Shown here in pieces: positions 60,577 through 64,000 of a stretch of DNA of 64,000 bases. Source of the DNA: Paratinospora sagittata (Eukaryota > Streptophyta > Magnoliopsida > Ranunculales > Menispermaceae); the NCBI GenBank assembly GCA_035771175.1, contig CM069607.1:21212001-21276000 (forward strand). The letters run 5' to 3'. Below the pieces are notes generated by a model. The model was not told where the DNA came from. It was given only the letters and a program-made list of their open reading frames with translations, and made no database searches. Both the position numbers and the translations under genes were made by a program. The first letter of the stretch is position 1, and each line of letters starts with the position of its first letter.

Positions 60577-63296
60577 TAGCAACGGGAACGGTTACGGGTT
60601 ACCAAAAAGTAACTTAAAGCACCTAGTTCACTAGATATTCTTTTCTTCTTTCCAACTCATTAAATAACTAAAATAAGTGTTAAAACGATAACGTTAGGGT
60701 AATTTGAAGTTTACTAATCGATTGCTGAAATGATACATCGTTTGGTAAATAATCGGTAAGTAAACTTTAAACAACCATAACTTTTTCGTTTTAACTCTGA
60801 TTTGAGTAATTGGAAATGCGGTAGAAAGAGGAAAAAAAGATCTAAAAGTTTATTGCATTAACTTCTATTAGAATCACTGGTAACCGATCATGGTTGACTA
60901 ATTCTTTGATCATTTAAAAGCAACGGGACAAGTTAACGAAAAGTAACTTAAAGCACCTAGTTTACTAGATCTTTCTTTCCTCCTTCAAATACATTTTTAA
61001 ATCACCAAAATCGGAGTTAAAACAAAAAACGTTAGTTTCATTTGAATTTTACCTTTCGATTGCGGAAATTATACACTGTTCGGTAAACAATCAGTAAGTA
61101 AACTTTCAATTATCATAACTTTTTAGTTTTAACTTGAATTTGAGTAATTCAAATTGCGATGTAAAGCAAAAGAGAAGATCTACAAACTTATTTTCTTTAA
61201 CTTACTTTTCGATCATCGATGACCGGTCAAGGTTGATTAATACTTTAAATAGTGAATAGCAACGGGACCGGTTACGGGTTACCAAAAAGTAACTTAAAGC
61301 CCCTAGTTTACTAGATATTCTTTTCTTCTTTCCAACTCATAAAATAACTAAAATAAGAGTTAAAACAATATCGTTAGGGTAATTTGAAGTTTACTAATCG
61401 ATTGCTGAAATGATACATCGTTTGGTAAATAATCGGAAAGTAAACTTTAAATAACCATAATTTTTTCGTTTTAACTCTGATTTGAGTATTTGGAAATGCG
61501 GTAGAAAGAGGAAAAGAAGATCTAAAAGTTTATTGCGTTAAGTTATATTAGAATCACTGGTAACCGATCACGGTTGACTAATTCTTTGATCATTTAAAAG
61601 CAACGGGACAAGTTAACGAAAAGTAACTTAAAGCACCTAGTTTACTAGATCCTTCTTTCCTCCTTCAAATACATTTTTAAATCACTAAAATCAGAGTTAA
61701 AACAAAAAACGTTAGTTTCATTTGAATTTTACCACTCGATTGCAGAAATTATACACTATTCGGTAAACAATCAGTAAGTAAACTTTCAATTACCATAACT
61801 TTTTAGTTTTAACTTGAATTTGAGTAATTCAAATTGTGCTGTAAACCGGGAGAAAAGATCTACAAACTCATTTGCTTTAACTTACTTTTTGATCACCGAT
61901 GACCGGTCAAGGTTGATTAATACTTTCAATATTTAATAGCAACGGGAACGGTTACGGGTTACCGAAAAGTAACTTAAAGCACCTAGTTTGCTAGATATTC
62001 TTTTCTTCTTTCCGACTCATTAAATAACTAAAATAAGAGTTAAAACGATATTGTTAGGGTAATTTGAAGTTTACTTATCGATTGCTGAAATGATACGTCG
62101 TTTGGTAAATAATCGGTATGTAAACTTTAAATAACCATATCTTTTTCGTTTTAACTCTGATTTGAGTAATTGGAAATACGGTAGAAAGAGGAAAAGAAGA
62201 TCTAAAAGTTTATTGCGTTAACTTATATTAGAATCACTGGTAACCGATCATGGTTGACTAATTCTTTGATCATTTAAAAGCAACGGGACAACTTAACGAA
62301 AAGTAACTTAAAGCACCTAGTTTACTAGATCCTTCTTTCCTCCTTCAAATACATTTTTAAATCACTAAAATCGGAGTTAAAACAAAAAACGTTAGTTTCA
62401 TTTGAATTTTACCACTCGATTGCAGAAATTATGCAATGTTCGGTAAACAATCAGTAAGTAAACTTTCAATTACCATAACTTTTTAGTTTTAACTTGAATT
62501 TGAGTAATTCAAATTGTGCTGTAAACCGGGAGAAAAGATCTACAAACTCATTTGCTTTAACTTACTTTTTGATCACCGATGACCGGTCAAGGTTGATTAA
62601 TACTTTCAATATTTAATAGCAACGGGAACGGTTACGGGTTACCGAAAAGTAACTTAAAGCACCTAGTTTGCTAGATATTCTTTTCTTCTTTCCGACTCAT
62701 TAAATAACTAAAATAAGAGTTAAAACGATATTGTTAGTGTAATTTGAAGTTTACTTATCGATTGCTGAAATGATACGTCGTTTGGTAAATAATCGGTATG
62801 TAAACTTTAAATAACCATATCTTTTTCGTTTTAACTCTGATTTGAGTAATTGGAAATACGGTAGAAAGAGGAAAAGAAGATCTAAAAGTTTATTGCGTTA
62901 AGTTATATTAGAATCACTGGTAACCGATCACGGTTGACTAATTCTTTGATCATTTAAAAGCAACGGGACAAGTTAACGAAAAGTAACTTAAAGCACCTAG
63001 TTTACTAGATCCTTCTTTCCTCCTTCAAATACATTTTTAAATCACTAAAATCAGAGTTAAAACAAAAAACGTTAGTTTCATTTGAAATTTACCACTCGAT
63101 TGTAGAAATTATACACTTTTCGGTAAACAATCAGTAAGTAAACTTTCAATTACCATAACTTTTTAGTTTTAACTTGAATTTGAGTAATTCAAATTGCGCT
63201 GTAAAGCGGGAGAAAAGATCTACAAACTCATTTCCTTTAACTTACTTTTTGATCACCGATGACCGGTTAAGGTTGATTAATACTTTAAATATTTAA
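60577..63296. repeat. Four-dimer derivative H2 of the higher-order unit (2720 bp)
   Basis: Dimers 1, 2 and 5 of H1 are present. Dimers 3 and 4 are fused: the A part and B start at 61937-62300 are of dimer-3 type (GGACAACTTAACG at 62285), while from 62373 on the B unit is of dimer-4 type (TCGGAG, ATTATGCAATG, GTAAACCGGG). The loss is exactly one 680-bp dimer. Confidence 0.88.
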
Positions 63297-64000
63297 TAGC
63301 AACGGGAACGGTTACGGGTTACCAAAAAGTAACTTAAAGCACCTAGTTCACTAGATATTCTTTTCTTCTTTCCAACTCATTAAATAACTAAAATAAGTGT
63401 TAAAACGATAACGTTAGGGTAATTTGAAGTTTACTAATCGATTGCTGAAATGATACATCGTTTGGTAAATAATCGGTAAGTAAACTTTAAACAACCATAA
63501 CTTTTTCGTTTTAACTCTGATTTGAGTAATTGGAAATGCGGTAGAAAGAGGAAAAAAAGATCTAAAAGTTTATTGCATTAACTTCTATTAGAATCACTGG
63601 TAACCGATCATGGTTGACTAATTCTTTGATCATTTAAAAGCAACGGGACAAGTTAACGAAAAGTAACTTAAAGCACCTAGTTTACTAGATCTTTCTTTCC
63701 TCCTTCAAATACATTTTTAAATCACCAAAATCGGAGTTAAAACAAAAAACGTTAGTTTCATTTGAATTTTACCTTTCGATTGCGGAAATTATACACTGTT
63801 CGGTAAACAATCAGTAAGTAAACTTTCAATTATCATAACTTTTTAGTTTTAACTTGAATTTGAGTAATTCAAATTGCGATGTAAAGCAAAAGAGAAGATC
63901 TACAAACTTATTTTCTTTAACTTACTTTTCGATCATCGATGACCGGTCAAGGTTGATTAATACTTTAAATAGTGAATAGCAACGGGACCGGTTACGGGTT
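63297..64000. repeat. Start of a third higher-order copy H3 (runs off the window)
   Basis: The last 704 bp repeat the start of H1 (57177-57880). I found no difference comparing line by line. The array continues beyond the window. Confidence 0.88.

Larger units (their letters stand above)
29000..64000. repeat. Satellite array, right block (A/B dimer, about 680 bp)
   Basis: Continuation of the same array after the retroelement, about 51 dimers to the window end. Spacing tightens towards the right. Successive A units at 43580, 44260, 44940, 45620, 46300, 46980, 47660, 48340, 49020, 49700, 50380 and 51060 are exactly 680 bp apart, as are those from 57177 to 63297. Several A subtypes recur in changing order, for example one with TAGTGAATAGCAACGG before it, one with GATACGTCAATTGG, and one with AAATACGATAAGAAGAGG. 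No gene or other insertion is seen in 29005-64000. Confidence 0.97.

Noticed and set aside
1..64000. 5S rDNA or rDNA intergenic spacer as the source of the tandem repeat
   Set aside because: No 5S gene or its internal control sequence is seen in any unit, and the units are AT-rich throughout.
1..64000. CRISPR array
   Set aside because: The repeats are 340 or 680 bp with no spacer-repeat pattern, and the window contains a plant retrotransposon.
1..64000. CENP-B-box-like motif in the satellite
   Set aside because: I tried TTCGnnnnAnnCGGG around the conserved CGGG sites (CAACGGGAC, TTACGGGTT). The required A and TTCG are not at the right spacing.

Overview
The window is plant nuclear DNA. About 54.7 kb of it is one tandem satellite array, and a single 9.3-kb Ty3/gypsy LTR retrotransposon (plant chromovirus type, closest to the Tekay/Del lineage by its gag, RT and chromodomain-like tail) is nested in it. 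No host gene is visible. The species cannot be named from the sequence; an angiosperm pericentromeric, centromeric or heterochromatic-knob location is the most natural reading.

Satellite (1-19667 and 29000-64000). The basic unit is about 340 bp. Two related but clearly different versions alternate strictly. 'A' starts near AGCAACGGGACCGGTTACGG and carries a run TTTTCGTTTTAACTCTG. 'B' starts AGCAACGGGACAAGTTAACG and carries TTTTTAGTTTTAACTTGAA. The true repeat is therefore an A+B dimer of 680-685 bp, about 29 dimers left of the retroelement and about 51 right of it. Groups of dimers are themselves repeated. On the left are blocks of 4052, 3373 and 2048 bp. Around the insertion is a ten-dimer (6810 bp) offset. 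At the right edge are a 3400-bp five-dimer block, a 2720-bp four-dimer derivative and the start of a third copy. Truncated and chimeric monomers near 12.5-13.2 kb record old out-of-register exchanges. The array is stop-rich in all frames and has no credible gene.

Retrotransposon (19668-28999, + strand). It is flanked by a 5-bp target duplication TTTCC, and it begins TG and ends CA. The empty site survives in paralogous satellite copies at 33091 and 39901. The shared 858 bp of the two LTRs differ at 6 positions by my count, so the insertion is young, yet the element is badly broken. The 5' LTR has lost about 0.5 kb including the promoter. The primer-binding site is not recognisable. A 2.6-kb segment with a plant transposon-type ORF and three hairpin-forming repeats lies between the 5' LTR and gag. 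pol has a protease active-site change, two stops, a one-base frameshift and a large RNase H-integrase deletion. About 0.7 kb at the 3' end (last part of pol, 3' untranslated region, polypurine tract, start of the 3' LTR) is inverted.

The most unusual points are these: (1) three tandem, covarying hairpins with a conserved TATGGGAC loop at 22571-22861; (2) the inversion that splits the 3' LTR; (3) a 20-21 bp phased array of palindromic GAACGTTC sites in the LTR promoter; (4) a near-perfect 17-bp dyad present in every A satellite unit but eroded in B; (5) a readable record of unequal exchange in the array, including a hybrid dimer whose crossover can be placed within about 80 bp.
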